Assembly: GCF_900128955.1 (NCBI RefSeq)
Contig: NZ_FQTY01000012.1
Span: 1 to 64,000, forward strand
Source: Tissierella praeacuta DSM 18095
GTDB lineage: Bacteria; Bacillota; Clostridia; Tissierellales; Tissierellaceae
Direction: 5' to 3'
DNA length: 64,000 nt
Below the pieces are notes generated by a model. That model saw only the letters and a program-made list of their open reading frames with translations, did not search any database and was not told the origin of the DNA. Position numbers and translations under genes: made by a program. Shown piece after piece: positions 54,330 to 63,976 of this stretch; position 1 is the stretch's first letter, and each line of letters opens with the position of its first letter.

Positions 54330-57300
54330 CTATACATTTAAATTAAATTGTATATTTGAATTTTTTACAAAATCAAGGTTTACATCTGTAAAAGTAAATA
54401 TAACTTCATCTGCTAATTCAAAGGTTCTTTCACTTTTATTTTTGTTAATAATCATATATCCATTTGGCATATCATATTCATTTAGACCAAGTTCTTTTAC
54501 CCTTGCCTTGTCTTCCCATTCAACAATTTCAACTTCGTTAAAATACAAAGTATTATCCTTTATTACTATATATCCAACTAACCCTTCAGGTTGATTTTCC
54601 TCCATACTGTTTTCAATCAATATTTCATAAAATTTCTTAAAACGTTTCTTATTTTTAGCTATTTCTGAAATCCTATATCCTAATGCTGACATAGTTAGAC
54701 TATCAGTAACCTCTCTAGTTATATAAGATACAACAATATTTCCGTCTCCACTATCTATGGCATACTTAATATAATCTAAGTTATCAATAAGGGAGAATAA
54801 AATTAAAGACTGGGCTCTCCAAATGTAGTCGGAACTCATGGCTATATATTTCATCTGTGTTTCAGCATGAGCCTTAAAATTAACTTGGAGTCCATAGGGT
54901 TCTTCCTTAGTAGATAATTCCATTCCACTGGGAGTTAATTCTTCAGGAAAATCCAAGAGATTAAGTATATTACCAACTTTTGAATTATTGCCTATTTTAG
55001 TTCCTTTCAGTTTATACAACTCATTTATAATGTTTTGACTTTTATCCTTTTCTTTATATGAATATACTTCCTTTCTATTTAAAAATATATCCATACCTTT
55101 TTCTGTATCTATATGACCATAGAGTCCAAAGGGGTAATTGTCACTTCCACCACTAAAAATAATATTATCAACTATCACATTTTCTTTCCCGTTGGTCAGT
55201 TTTATTAAACTATAATAATCATTGCCCTTATATCTGCTAAACAATATACTATCTTCTGATACACTGATGGGCATAAAGTCGAAATGCTCTCCTTCTGTTA
55301 TCTTTTTAACACTTGATGTTTTCATATTATATTCATAAATATTGTGTGGTTGACTTTCCCACTCATTATATACCTTAGTAAAATTAGTTGCCCTAAAATC
55401 CTCTAAATTTTTAGTTGCTGAATATAATAAATTCTCCCCATCTAATGTAAAACTTGGAGTCATAGCAACTAAATCCTTATCCATAAATTTAATTGTTTTA
55501 TATGTTTTATCTTCATCTATAGTTAATAAAACAATTTCCTTGTTTAAAATCATTTCCCTATAACCGCCTTCTATTAATCCAATTAAATTATTATTCTTTG
55601 GATTTATAGATAAATGATTTTTATAAGCTAATGTTGTTATGTCTGTAAATTCTATATGTTCCTTTTTCTCCACATCATATATTCCAATACCTATGCCATC
55701 AGTGCTTAATGAGCCTGAGGCAGGTTTTTCCATTATATAAATGTATTTCCCATTCTCTGTTATATCCCATATAATAGGATTATATCCTATCATTTCATCT
55801 GTCGTTTCTCTGGATTTTATTATAGTATTTATGGCAAACACCTTGTTTTTTGAATCATAGTTTTTTAAATTTATCTCAACTACACCGTTATTAGCAGCAT
55901 AATCTGTTCCTTCTGATGTCCATTTACTCCTTTTTATACCATAAATAGTGTCTTTATTTGCTGCTCTAAGGTTATCATAATAAAATTCGTCTAAATGCTC
56001 TTTTTTTATCTTTGTATCTACATTATATATTGTAAACCCAGGATTGTCTGTAGAATATACTATAGTATCATCATCTACCCAGTCATAGGAAATATAATAA
56101 TGTTCCATATTATCTGCTATTTCTTCATATTCTTTATTTTTAATATCATATATATAAAATCCTTTTCCTTTAGTATAGGCTATATATCTTCCTCCTCTAG
56201 AAATAAGCGGATAAATAAATTCTTTCCCTTCATGGATTTTAATCTCTTCTCCGCCATTTAAATAAGAATAATAAAGTCCATCTTCTTTGATATATACTAC
56301 AAAAGTGTTATTTTCTTCTATAGTCTTGTTGGGTAAAATACTGCAAGCTACGGTAATTCCTGATATAAGCATTAGAACTGATATAAACAAAGAAACTATA
56401 TGTCTTTTTCTAGATATTTTAAAAGAAAATATCATATTTTCCAGTCTAGACTTTAATTGATTCCCATTACTTCCCATAGCTGTTGTAAAAGAATTTTTCT
56501 TTGTCATGGAATTGCCTATTAAATTCAAGATAGTTTCTCCATAATATTTTCTGTCACTAATATCCATTTTTTCTACTACTTTTTCATCTATGGAGTATTC
56601 AATATATTTATCCATTTCTTTTAACAATATATATATTATTGGATTGAACCAATGAACTGCATTTATAATAAGTCCAAAGAATTTTACTACAATATCTTTT
56701 CGTTTATAATGGTTTAATTCATGTAAAAATATCATTTTTAATCTTTTATAATCTTCATTACTATTTGGAATTAATACTATAGGATGAAATACTCCTATTA
56801 ACATTGGAGATCCAATAGTATCACAAATTCTTAAGTGTATTCTACTATTTATATTTAATTCATCTTTACATAGATTAAATAATTCTAAAATATCTTTATC
56901 TTCAACTTCTATACTTTTTTTAAGAATTGCAGATTTAAATCTAATATAGGGTATGATTTTTGATAGAAATAAAATAATCATACACCCTAACCATATATAT
57001 TTAATTATATTTATATAATCATTGATGTTAAATTTTATATCTTTAGATATATGGTTTTTTACTTTTATTGTATTAACTTCTTTATCTTTTACTTCCTTTT
57101 TTATTTCGTGTTTAGGTTTTTGATTTTTTCCATTCTCAATATTTTCCATGTCCTTTGTTGCTTGATTTTTAATTATATTTTCCAATCCTCTAGACTCTTG
57201 AATCTCTAAATTAGAAATATTAGGTATTGATTTTATAGGTAGTTTTATAAAATTACCTACTGGTAGGATAAAAAAGATTAGGATTAAAACAAGCATTTTA

Positions 57301-57413
57301 TAATGCCAGGATGAGTTAAAATGTTTCTTAGTTAAAGGTTTTATTAGCAAAAATATGAAAAATATTATACTTCCAGTAATAGACATATTCAGAACTGTAT
57401 TTAGAATTTCCAT
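54330..57413 (-). CDS. BlaR1/M56-type sensor metalloprotease with beta-propeller-like C-terminus
   Basis: A 1027-residue membrane sensor. The N-terminal M56 part has membrane segments at about 8-26, 38-56 and 133-153, and the zinc-protease motif FLHELNHYKRKD (HELNH at 231-235); a further membrane segment lies at 339-357. From about 370 on, the outside region has repeated strand pairs such as YISYDWVDDDTIVYSTDN and LVAMTPSFTLDGENLLYSATKNLED, resembling TolB/WD40-like propellers, instead of a penicillin-binding domain. On binding its signal it should cleave the repressor encoded just upstream. The signal is therefore probably not a beta-lactam (inference). It starts 2 bases after blaI. Confidence 0.83.
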   Translation of the reverse strand: MEILNTVLNMSITGSIIFFIFLLIKPLTKKHFNSSWHYKMLVLILIFFILPVGNFIKLPIKSIPNISNLEIQESRGLENIIKNQATKDMENIENGKNQKPKHEIKKEVKDKEVNTIKVKNHISKDIKFNINDYINIIKYIWLGCMIILFLSKIIPYIRFKSAILKKSIEVEDKDILELFNLCKDELNINSRIHLRICDTIGSPMLIGVFHPIVLIPNSNEDYKRLKMIFLHELNHYKRKDIVVKFFGLIINAVHWFNPIIYILLKEMDKYIEYSIDEKVVEKMDISDRKYYGETILNLIGNSMTKKNSFTTAMGSNGNQLKSRLENMIFSFKISRKRHIVSLFISVLMLISGITVACSILPNKTIEENNTFVVYIKEDGLYYSYLNGGEEIKIHEGKEFIYPLISRGGRYIAYTKGKGFYIYDIKNKEYEEIADNMEHYYISYDWVDDDTIVYSTDNPGFTIYNVDTKIKKEHLDEFYYDNLRAANKDTIYGIKRSKWTSEGTDYAANNGVVEINLKNYDSKNKVFAINTIIKSRETTDEMIGYNPIIWDITENGKYIYIMEKPASGSLSTDGIGIGIYDVEKKEHIEFTDITTLAYKNHLSINPKNNNLIGLIEGGYREMILNKEIVLLTIDEDKTYKTIKFMDKDLVAMTPSFTLDGENLLYSATKNLEDFRATNFTKVYNEWESQPHNIYEYNMKTSSVKKITEGEHFDFMPISVSEDSILFSRYKGNDYYSLIKLTNGKENVIVDNIIFSGGSDNYPFGLYGHIDTEKGMDIFLNRKEVYSYKEKDKSQNIINELYKLKGTKIGNNSKVGNILNLLDFPEELTPSGMELSTKEEPYGLQVNFKAHAETQMKYIAMSSDYIWRAQSLILFSLIDNLDYIKYAIDSGDGNIVVSYITREVTDSLTMSALGYRISEIAKNKKRFKKFYEILIENSMEENQPEGLVGYIVIKDNTLYFNEVEIVEWEDKARVKELGLNEYDMPNGYMIINKNKSERTFELADEVIFTFTDVNLDFVKNSNIQFNLNV

Positions 57414-57414
57414 A

Positions 57415-57783
57415 TTACAACCTCCTAATCCAGTCTTTTAAATCTTTTAAATCCTTTTCATCTATCTTTTTATTATCATATAATGAAGCCACTAAAGACT
57501 TTACACTGCCGTCATACATATCCTCTATAAAGCCATTAGCCTGATATGATTTATATTCATCCTTACTTATATTTGGAGAATAATAATTAACTCTTTTTTC
57601 CTTTCTTACCCTTAGTACATTTTTATCTACTAATCTTTTAGCTAAAGTAAGTATAGTAGTATGTTTCCAAAAATTATCTTCCCCCAGTTTTTCAATTATA
57701 TCTGCTGTAGTAACTTCTCCTTCCTCATTCCATATGATTTCCATTATTTCATATTCCGCATCTGAAATTTTGATTATATCCAA
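57415..57783 (-). CDS. blaI: BlaI/MecI/CopY-family repressor
   Basis: A 122-residue winged-helix repressor (ISDAEYEIMEIIWNEEGEVTTADIIEKL, followed by TTILTLAKRLVDKNVL) with the C-terminal dimer helices. It represses its own operon until a BlaR1-type protease inactivates it. It starts with TTG at 57783, with GGAGTG 6 bases upstream. Two TACA-N3-TGTA operators surround a consensus promoter just before it. Confidence 0.92.
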   Translation of the reverse strand: MDIIKISDAEYEIMEIIWNEEGEVTTADIIEKLGEDNFWKHTTILTLAKRLVDKNVLRVRKEKRVNYYSPNISKDEYKSYQANGFIEDMYDGSVKSLVASLYDNKKIDEKDLKDLKDWIRRL

Positions 57784-57804
57784 TTAAATCACTCCTTGAA
57801 TTTC

Positions 57805-57855
57805 TACATTGTGTAGTATTGATTTTATTTTACACCATGTAGAATATAGAGTCAA
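57805..57855 (-). promoter_or_regulatory. Sigma-A promoter of blaI-blaR1 with two BlaI-type operators
   Basis: On the minus strand TTGACT (57855-57850), 17 bases, TAAAAT (57832-57827). Operator TACACCATGTA (57831-57841) covers the end of the spacer and -10. Operator TACATTGTGTA (57805-57815) lies just past the expected start. Both are TACA-N3-TGTA, one base longer inside than the usual BlaI TACA-N2-TGTA, and 26 bp centre to centre. Confidence 0.82.
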
Positions 57856-57865
57856 GAATAAAAAT

Positions 57866-58159
57866 CTAAATATGTATCCAGTATCTTTCAAGGTATACAT
57901 CATCAGGTTCACAGTAAATTGTACTTTCATATATTCCACCATTAGCCAAAATAGTACCTTTACTCCCTTCATTTCCTTGAATACAAGTTATCAAAACCTT
58001 TTCAAGACCATATAATTTACAAATATTAAGACAATCAGCAAGCATCATCTTAGCATAACCTTTTCTTCTTTCATCTGGTCTAACAGAGTATCCTTTACGA
58101 AAGTCTTGAATATCATCTTTAAAGGAAAGATTTGGTTTAATTAACACGCACTTATCCAT
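57866..58159 (-). pseudogene. GNAT acetyltransferase with internal deletion
   Basis: A 97-residue frame. The first about 21 residues (MDKCVLIKPNLSFKDDIQDF) look like the N-terminus of a 165-175 residue acetyltransferase, but they run straight into the acetyl-CoA part GYSVRPDERRKGYAKMMLADCL...LANGGIYESTIY and YLERYWIHI. The middle 70-odd residues with the first beta strands are missing. The reading frame is kept and the start has AGGAGG, so it may be transcribed, but it is unlikely to be an active enzyme. Confidence 0.65.
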
Positions 58160-58314
58160 ATAAATTCCTCCTGATTTTCTTTTTTTACATATTATATTGA
58201 TAATCCCTCCACATATAAATTCTTTATTACATTATATCAATAATAAATCTAATATGGCAATTACGCCTTGATATTACACCTTAAAAATTATAAAATCATC
58301 TTGGAGGTGTTTCT

Positions 58315-60480
58315 GTGAATATTTATAAGGCTCTTAAAGCTTATTTTGGATATACAGAATTTAAAGAAGGTCAAGAAAAGTTAATAAATGGAGTTTTAAA
58401 TAGTAAAGATGTCTTAGGCATTATGCCTACAGGTGGAGGAAAATCTCTTTGTTATCAATTGCCAGCTATATTATTAGATGGAATTACAATAGTTATTTCC
58501 CCTCTTATATCTCTAATGAAAGATCAAGTAGATTCATTAAATGAAATTGGAATATCTGGTACCTTTATAAATAGCACCTTAGATGATAGTGAATATAATT
58601 ATAGAGTACAAGAAATAAAAGAAGGTAAATATAAAATAATATATGTAGCCCCAGAGCGTTTAAATACATTTTCTTTTATTAATTTAGTAAATGATATAAA
58701 GGTATCTATGGTAGCTATTGATGAGGCACACTGCATTAGTCAATGGGGTCATGACTTTAGACCTTCATATAGGGAAATTCCACGATTTATTAGAACCTTT
58801 TCCAATAGACCAGTAGTTGGTGCATATACTGCAACAGCTACTAAAGAGGTAGTACAGGAAATTAAAGAATTAATAGAACTTAAAAATCCTGTAGAATCAA
58901 TAATAGGGTTTGATAGACCAAATTTATTTTATCAAGTTATAAAAGTAAGCAATAAATATTCTTATTTAGTTAATTATATAAAAAATAACTTTGAAAATGA
59001 ATCAGGCATTATCTACTGCTCCACAAGAAAAACTGTAGAAGCCTTAAGTGAAAAACTAAATAATGAGGGCTTTTCTGTAGTTCCTTATCATGGAGGGATG
59101 GATGCAAATACTAGACAAAGAAACCAAGATGACTTTATATTTAATAAAGTACAAATAATAGTAGCTACCAATGCTTTTGGCATGGGAATAGATAAGCCAG
59201 ATGTTCGATTTGTAATTCATTATAATATGCCTCAAAATATGGAAGCATATTATCAAGAAGCTGGACGTGCAGGTCGTGATGGAGAGCCTAGTCATTGTAC
59301 TCTTCTATATTCTCCATCAGATATAGTAAAACAGAAACTTTTGATACAAAATAATCCAATATCATTGGAACGAGAAACTATTCTCTATAAAAATCTTCAA
59401 TATCTTGTTGATTACTGCCATACAAATAATTGTTTAAGAAATAGTATATTAGATTATTTTGGAGAAACCATCAAAAATCCTAATTGTAATAACTGTGGAA
59501 ACTGTTTAGATAAGTCGGAAATGGTAGATATTACCATAGAGTCACAAAAAATACTATCCTGTATATATAGAGTGCAGGAAAGATATGGCTTAACCATGGT
59601 TATTCAAGTTCTTAGGGGTTCAAAGAATAAAAAATTATTAGAGTTTGGGTTGGATAGTGTTTCCACCTATGGAATTATGAAAGAGTACAGTGAAAGTACA
59701 TTAAGAGAAATTATAATGACTTTAGTATCTAGAGGATATATCTATATAACAGCAGATAAATTTCCCGTATTAAAATTATCACGGACTGCTGGAGAAGTAT
59801 TGAGAGGTCAAGTTAAAGTCTATCATAAAAAACATCTATTAGAAACTAAATCATCTAGTGAGAAAAAAGGACTATCCACAAAAGATATGATAGAAAACTT
59901 TGATGAAGATTTATTCCAAGAATTAAAATCCCTGAGATTCTTACTATCTCAAGAAAAGGGACTAGCTCCATTTATGATATTCCATGATTCTACATTAATA
60001 GAAATGTCATCTTATTTTCCTCAAAACAAAGAATCTATGCTCATGATAAAAGGAGTAGGAACCAAAAAATATGAAAGTTATGGAGAAAAATTTCTTCATG
60101 TAATAAAAAACTATTGCAATGAAAAAGAGATTAATTCTATAGATATTAGAAAAAAAGAAATTATAAGGGAAGATTTAGTAGACAGATATCAATTAACTTA
60201 TGATTGTTATTTGGAAGGTTTATCATTAAAGGAAATATCTGAAAAAAGAAATTTTACTATAAATACTATAATTGAACATCTATCAAAATGTGAAGAACAT
60301 GGACAAAATATAGATTGGTCAAGATTTATAAATGACCCTGCAAAAGAAGAAAAAATATTATCAATAATAAATCAAATAGGTCTAGAAAAATTAAAACCAA
60401 TAAAGGAAGCTTTGCCTGAAGACATCAGTTATGAAGATATTAAAATAATTATTGCTAAAAATGGATTAAGGAATAGTTAA
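58315..60480 (+). CDS. recQ: ATP-dependent DNA helicase RecQ
   Basis: A 721-residue RecQ helicase with [17 protein letters not shown] (Walker A), [18 protein letters not shown] (DEAH and the RecQ aromatic loop), [12 protein letters not shown] (motif VI), a zinc-binding region with cysteines near 380-400, an HRDC domain (about 505-600), and a C-terminal helix-turn-helix extension (about 620-720, [25 protein letters not shown]). It unwinds recombination intermediates and stalled forks. Start GTG at 58315 with GGAGGTG 6 bases upstream. Confidence 0.95.
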   Translation: MNIYKALKAYFGYTEFKEGQEKLINGVLNSKDVLGIMPTGGGKSLCYQLPAILLDGITIVISPLISLMKDQVDSLNEIGISGTFINSTLDDSEYNYRVQEIKEGKYKIIYVAPERLNTFSFINLVNDIKVSMVAIDEAHCISQWGHDFRPSYREIPRFIRTFSNRPVVGAYTATATKEVVQEIKELIELKNPVESIIGFDRPNLFYQVIKVSNKYSYLVNYIKNNFENESGIIYCSTRKTVEALSEKLNNEGFSVVPYHGGMDANTRQRNQDDFIFNKVQIIVATNAFGMGIDKPDVRFVIHYNMPQNMEAYYQEAGRAGRDGEPSHCTLLYSPSDIVKQKLLIQNNPISLERETILYKNLQYLVDYCHTNNCLRNSILDYFGETIKNPNCNNCGNCLDKSEMVDITIESQKILSCIYRVQERYGLTMVIQVLRGSKNKKLLEFGLDSVSTYGIMKEYSESTLREIIMTLVSRGYIYITADKFPVLKLSRTAGEVLRGQVKVYHKKHLLETKSSSEKKGLSTKDMIENFDEDLFQELKSLRFLLSQEKGLAPFMIFHDSTLIEMSSYFPQNKESMLMIKGVGTKKYESYGEKFLHVIKNYCNEKEINSIDIRKKEIIREDLVDRYQLTYDCYLEGLSLKEISEKRNFTINTIIEHLSKCEEHGQNIDWSRFINDPAKEEKILSIINQIGLEKLKPIKEALPEDISYEDIKIIIAKNGLRNS

Positions 60481-60484
60481 TAAC

Positions 60485-60534
60485 AAATAGTGAATAGTTA
60501 AAATACATATCTTGCATAAAACTATTCACTATTT
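60485..60534. terminator. Inverted repeat between convergent recQ and ribU, probable bidirectional terminator
   Basis: AAATAGTGAATAGTT (60485-60499) and AACTATTCACTATTT (60520-60534) are perfect 15-base complements with a 20-base loop. It starts 5 bases past the recQ stop and ends 8 bases before the ribU stop. Confidence 0.65.
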
Positions 60535-60541
60535 ATTGATT

Positions 60542-61150
60542 TTATTTATGAAGTATTGGTGATACTCTTTTATATATTAATAATGTCAAGGCTGTCACCA
60601 TAATTCCTTTCAGCAAATTAAAAGGTATTACTGCTATTAACATCATAGACCTTAAATCTGTAATATTCTTATTTATTTTTGTACCCATATCTACAAATAC
60701 TTGTATATCTTGTCCCATTAACTTTGCATATAGAGGAAACATTACAAAGTAATTTGCAAGTGTAATAACTATAGTCATAACTATAGTTCCTAAAAACAAT
60801 CCTACTACAGCTCTTCCAAAGGTCTTTTTCTTATAATAAACAAAACCTGCTGTATAAGCAAATGCTGACCCCACTACAAAATTAGCAAATTCTCCTACGC
60901 CACCAGTTGTAGTTCCATCAATTAAAAGGTTTAAAATATTCTTTAAAAATTGGATAATTACTCCTGCCATAGGTCCTATGGCAAAAGAGCCGATTAATGA
61001 AGGTAAATCCGAAATATCAATCTTCATAAATGGTGGTGCTAGCCATGGTAATGGCAATTCAAAAAACATAAGGATAAATGAAATCACTCCAAGTACTGAA
61101 ATCTTTACCATGGTTTTAGTATTCCATGTTTCTTTACTTAATGTATACAT
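60542..61150 (-). CDS. ribU: Riboflavin ECF-transporter substrate-binding protein RibU
   Basis: A 202-residue S component with about six membrane segments. The RibU-type features MFFELPLPWLAPPFMKIDISDLPSLIGSFAIGP and GVGEFANFVVGSAFAYTAGFVYYKKK are present. It captures riboflavin and passes it in through the shared EcfAAT energy unit (encoded elsewhere). The ATG at 61150 with GGAGGG is right; the open frame continues upstream only because it runs through the FMN riboswitch terminator. Expression falls when FMN is plentiful. Confidence 0.95.
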   Translation of the reverse strand: MYTLSKETWNTKTMVKISVLGVISFILMFFELPLPWLAPPFMKIDISDLPSLIGSFAIGPMAGVIIQFLKNILNLLIDGTTTGGVGEFANFVVGSAFAYTAGFVYYKKKTFGRAVVGLFLGTIVMTIVITLANYFVMFPLYAKLMGQDIQVFVDMGTKINKNITDLRSMMLIAVIPFNLLKGIMVTALTLLIYKRVSPILHK

Positions 61151-61183
61151 AAAAAATCCCTCCAAATTTTTATTTTCTCGGGA

Positions 61184-61217
61184 TTTTAAAAAACCCCGTA
61201 GAAAATCTTCGGGGTTC
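61184..61217 (-). terminator. Riboswitch-controlled terminator (expression platform)
   Basis: On the minus strand AACCCCG (61216-61210) pairs with CGGGGTT (61198-61192), followed by TTTTAAAA. It lies between the FMN aptamer and ribU, and forms when FMN is bound. Confidence 0.9.
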
Positions 61218-61251
61218 AAAAATAGACTAGCTAAATAATTTAAGTCTACTA

Positions 61252-61366
61252 CATCTTCTTCCATCCAGACTATAACTGTCGGCCTTGGAATCTAACCAAG
61301 TCAACCGAATTTCATCGGCTCGCGGGCTTTACCGCCGGTGAGGACTTACACCTCCCCCTGAAGATA
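61252..61366 (-). ncRNA. FMN riboswitch (RFN element)
   Basis: The minus strand carries all conserved RFN blocks: AGGGGGAGGTGTAAGTCCTC, ACCGGCGGTAAAGCCCGCGA, CCAAGGCCGACAGT and AGTCTGGATGGAAGAAGAT. GAAGAT and ATCTTC close the P1 stem. It binds flavin mononucleotide and controls ribU transcription. Confidence 0.98.
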
Positions 61367-61378
61367 TATCTTAATTTA

Positions 61379-61407
61379 ATTATATTCATGGATATTAATA
61401 ATGTCAA
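61379..61407 (-). promoter_or_regulatory. Sigma-A promoter of the riboswitch-ribU transcript
   Basis: On the minus strand TTGACA (61407-61402), a 17-base spacer, and TATAAT (61384-61379), a full consensus match. Transcription should start near 61372, just before the aptamer. Confidence 0.92.
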
Positions 61408-61435
61408 GTGCTTTTAAAGTAAAAATCTCCTACAT

Positions 61436-61540
61436 TTATTTTACTGATTTCAAGTAAGCAATATCATAGGTATTTTCCATCCTTACTTTCTCAACCTTAT
61501 CAAATTTTTCTTTTAGCTCTTTATCCATGTTCTCCATCAT
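61436..61540 (-). other. Short open frame of 34 codons, doubtful
   Basis: This frame (MMENMDKELKEKFDKVEK at its start) has coding-like composition, and its second half YDIAYLKSVK looks like the end of a coiled-coil protein. It is preceded by an in-frame TAG and has no good ribosome site. It may be a decayed gene end. The stretch 61408-61578 holds nothing else. Confidence 0.2.
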
Positions 61541-61578
61541 CTAGATATGATTTATCATTGTCTTATTTATAATAAAAT

Positions 61579-62700
61579 TTATAGACCTTCTACTTTTTCT
61601 ATAGATTCTGAATAATAGGTATTTAACACCTTCATATATCCATTAAACATACTATTCACTTCTTCATTTCCTGTATCAACTAATAGCGGTCGCCCTTCTA
61701 AAGATAATATCTTGTTCTTAGGTGCAACTATCCTAATATTTTCTTTGCCTACTCTTTTAATAACTTCTGCACTAATTTGTTGATTACCTCTTCCAAAAAT
61801 ATAACCCTGGCCTCCTATGACAGTTACAACTATTTTAGCTTTGTGTCCCTCTATTATGTCTAAAATCTGTCTTTCATTTACATCTGAGGCAATCAATTCT
61901 TTACCCTTTACTATATCTATTCCTAATAGAGTATTGGGTAAACCAAGATTCTCCATTATTGGACGTGTAGATGTTCCTGAGCCTATTATAAAGAAAGTAT
62001 CTGGCTCTTCTTCCATTTCCTCAATAATCCTATCAGCAATTCCATTTAATGCCTCCTCCTCAGAACCTAAACCACCACCTGATTTAGTTGTCTGGATTAA
62101 TTGTGGTTCTAAGGGGATTCTCATATATCCATAGAGTCTTGCTGTAACTATTCCTTCTCTAAAGGCATCCTCATCTATATCCATTACTTCAGCTTCTATT
62201 GTTTCCATATGGTCATCTTGAAAATATTTTAATGCAATTTCTCCCGCCGCCTTTGGATGATTTGCATAGACTCCAGAGTGAATTTTAACTCCTGCTGGTA
62301 TTCCTACAACTGGTACTTTTGTACCAATGGCAGAATAAATATTTCTTGCAGTACCATCTCCACCAGCAAAAAGGATTAAATCCACTCCCTTTTCAACCAT
62401 TTTCTTTGCAGCTTCCTCCGTATCTTTAGGATAAAATTTATCTTTTCCATCTTCTAATACTATTGGTTTAAATCCTACTTCTAATGCCTCTTCCTCACCC
62501 ATACTGCCTGGATAAGTGTAAATTTCTAATCTATCTTTAATAGACAATAACACTTCTAATGCCTTTTTTGCTTTATTTGGAGATTCTGGTACTGCACCAA
62601 GACTTCTAGCTTTCTCCAAAACCTCAAGACCATCTGTACCCTTTAATCCTACTCTACCTCCCATACCTGCAATAGGATTAACTATAAAACCAAGTTTCAT
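61579..62700 (-). CDS. ATP-NAD kinase family protein (AcoX-like)
   Basis: A 373-residue protein of the NAD-kinase/diacylglycerol-kinase superfamily. The N-terminal FIVNPIAGMGGRVGLKGTDG and the diphosphate loop DLILFAGGDGTARNI are clear. It is longer than housekeeping NAD kinase (about 270-290 residues) and resembles the AcoX group found beside catabolic operons. Its substrate is not known; NAD kinase activity should not be assumed. It begins 12 bases after the amidohydrolase gene, with GAGGTG before the ATG, so the two form one operon. Confidence 0.82.
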   Translation of the reverse strand: MKLGFIVNPIAGMGGRVGLKGTDGLEVLEKARSLGAVPESPNKAKKALEVLLSIKDRLEIYTYPGSMGEEEALEVGFKPIVLEDGKDKFYPKDTEEAAKKMVEKGVDLILFAGGDGTARNIYSAIGTKVPVVGIPAGVKIHSGVYANHPKAAGEIALKYFQDDHMETIEAEVMDIDEDAFREGIVTARLYGYMRIPLEPQLIQTTKSGGGLGSEEEALNGIADRIIEEMEEEPDTFFIIGSGTSTRPIMENLGLPNTLLGIDIVKGKELIASDVNERQILDIIEGHKAKIVVTVIGGQGYIFGRGNQQISAEVIKRVGKENIRIVAPKNKILSLEGRPLLVDTGNEEVNSMFNGYMKVLNTYYSESIEKVEGL

Positions 62701-62712
62701 AAAATCACCTCA

Positions 62713-63870
62713 TTATCTTCTATAAACTACTTTTCCGTCAATTATTGTAACAAATGTCTTAGAATCAATATCTTTTATTGGATTGCCGTCAAATATAACA
62801 ATGTCTGCATCTTTCCCTACTTCTATACTTCCAATCCTATCTTGTAATCCTACTATTTCAGCAGCATTTATTGTAATAGCCTTTAATGCATCCATTTCAG
62901 GAAGTCCTGCATTATATGCAAGCCCTGCACATAAAGATAAATGTTGTAGAGGGATTACTGGAGAATCAGTAATAATTGCTATTTTAACTCCTGCTTCATT
63001 TAATATTCTAGGTGTATCAAAGGATTTATTTTGCAATTCAAATTTAGACCTATTTCCAAATGTAGGTCCTACTATGGCAGGCTTTCCTTCCTTTGATAAA
63101 TGTTCAGCTATTAAATGTCCTTCTGTGCAATGATCTAATGTAATATCTAAATCAAATTCCTTAGCTATCCTAATAGATGTAAATATATCATCTGCCCTAT
63201 GAGCATGAGCCTTTAAAGGAATTTCCTTCTTTAGCACTGGTATTAAAGCTTCCATCTTTATATCATAATCAGGCATCTTTGAAGGATCTTCTGCCTTCTC
63301 CTTCTTTTCTAAATAGGTTCTTGCTTTAAATAAAGTATCTCTAAGTATTGCCGCCGTAGCCATTCTAGTCATAGGAGATTTCTTTTGAGAATCGTATATT
63401 CTCTTAGGATTCTCACCAAATGCTATTTTCATAGCAACAGGGTTCTTTATTATCATATCATCTATTCTATTTCCATAAGTTTTTATAGCTACAAAAGTAC
63501 CTCCTATTACATTGGCACTTCCAGGACCAGTAACAGCAGTAGTTACTCCACCTTGATATGCTTCTTCAAATGAAATATCCATAGGATTTATACCATCAAT
63601 CGCCCTCATATGAGGAGTTACAGGATCTGTCATTTCATTTCCATCACTGCCTTCAAATCCTATTCCTTCTTCCCACATACCTAGATGGCAATGAGCATCT
63701 ATAAATCCTGGAGTCACCATTCTACCTTCTGCATCAATTACTTCTGCATCTAATGGAGCAATAATATCTCGCCCTACTTCTATTATCTTACCCTCTTTTA
63801 TAAGTATTGAACCATTTTCTATTATATCTCCTGCCATTGTATATATTCTGCCATTTTTAATAAATATCAT
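62713..63870 (-). CDS. Amidohydrolase, imidazolonepropionase-like
   Basis: A 385-residue metal-dependent amidohydrolase. DAHCHLGMWEEG is the first metal site, KAHAHRADDI and LDHCTEGHLIAEHL carry the metal histidines, and ITDSPVIPLQH carries the final Asp. The N-terminal and C-terminal beta sandwich (GRIYTMAGDII; GKDADIVIFDGNPI) is typical of the superfamily. It resembles HutI-related and peptidase-like uncharacterised amidohydrolases of Clostridia. A cyclic amide or dipeptide substrate is likely, but not determinable here. ATG at 63870 with GGAGGGG upstream. Confidence 0.85.
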   Translation of the reverse strand: MIFIKNGRIYTMAGDIIENGSILIKEGKIIEVGRDIIAPLDAEVIDAEGRMVTPGFIDAHCHLGMWEEGIGFEGSDGNEMTDPVTPHMRAIDGINPMDISFEEAYQGGVTTAVTGPGSANVIGGTFVAIKTYGNRIDDMIIKNPVAMKIAFGENPKRIYDSQKKSPMTRMATAAILRDTLFKARTYLEKKEKAEDPSKMPDYDIKMEALIPVLKKEIPLKAHAHRADDIFTSIRIAKEFDLDITLDHCTEGHLIAEHLSKEGKPAIVGPTFGNRSKFELQNKSFDTPRILNEAGVKIAIITDSPVIPLQHLSLCAGLAYNAGLPEMDALKAITINAAEIVGLQDRIGSIEVGKDADIVIFDGNPIKDIDSKTFVTIIDGKVVYRR

Positions 63871-63959
63871 ATAATCCCCTCCATTTATTTCGCAACTCTA
63901 AACAACATTATATCTATAATATTTTGATTATTCAATAATTATTTATGGTGTTAAAATCA

Positions 63960-63976
63960 GGCGACCATAGGTCGCC
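63960..63976 (-). terminator. GC-rich hairpin at right edge
   Basis: GGCGACC-ATA-GGTCGCC, followed on the minus strand by TGATTTTAAC. It could end a minus-strand gene lying beyond 64000. The rest of 63871-64000 shows no gene. Confidence 0.5.

Noticed and set aside
61151-61264. N-terminal extension of RibU to 61264
   Set aside because: It would translate the riboswitch terminator. The ATG at 61150 has the ribosome site and begins the normal S-component.
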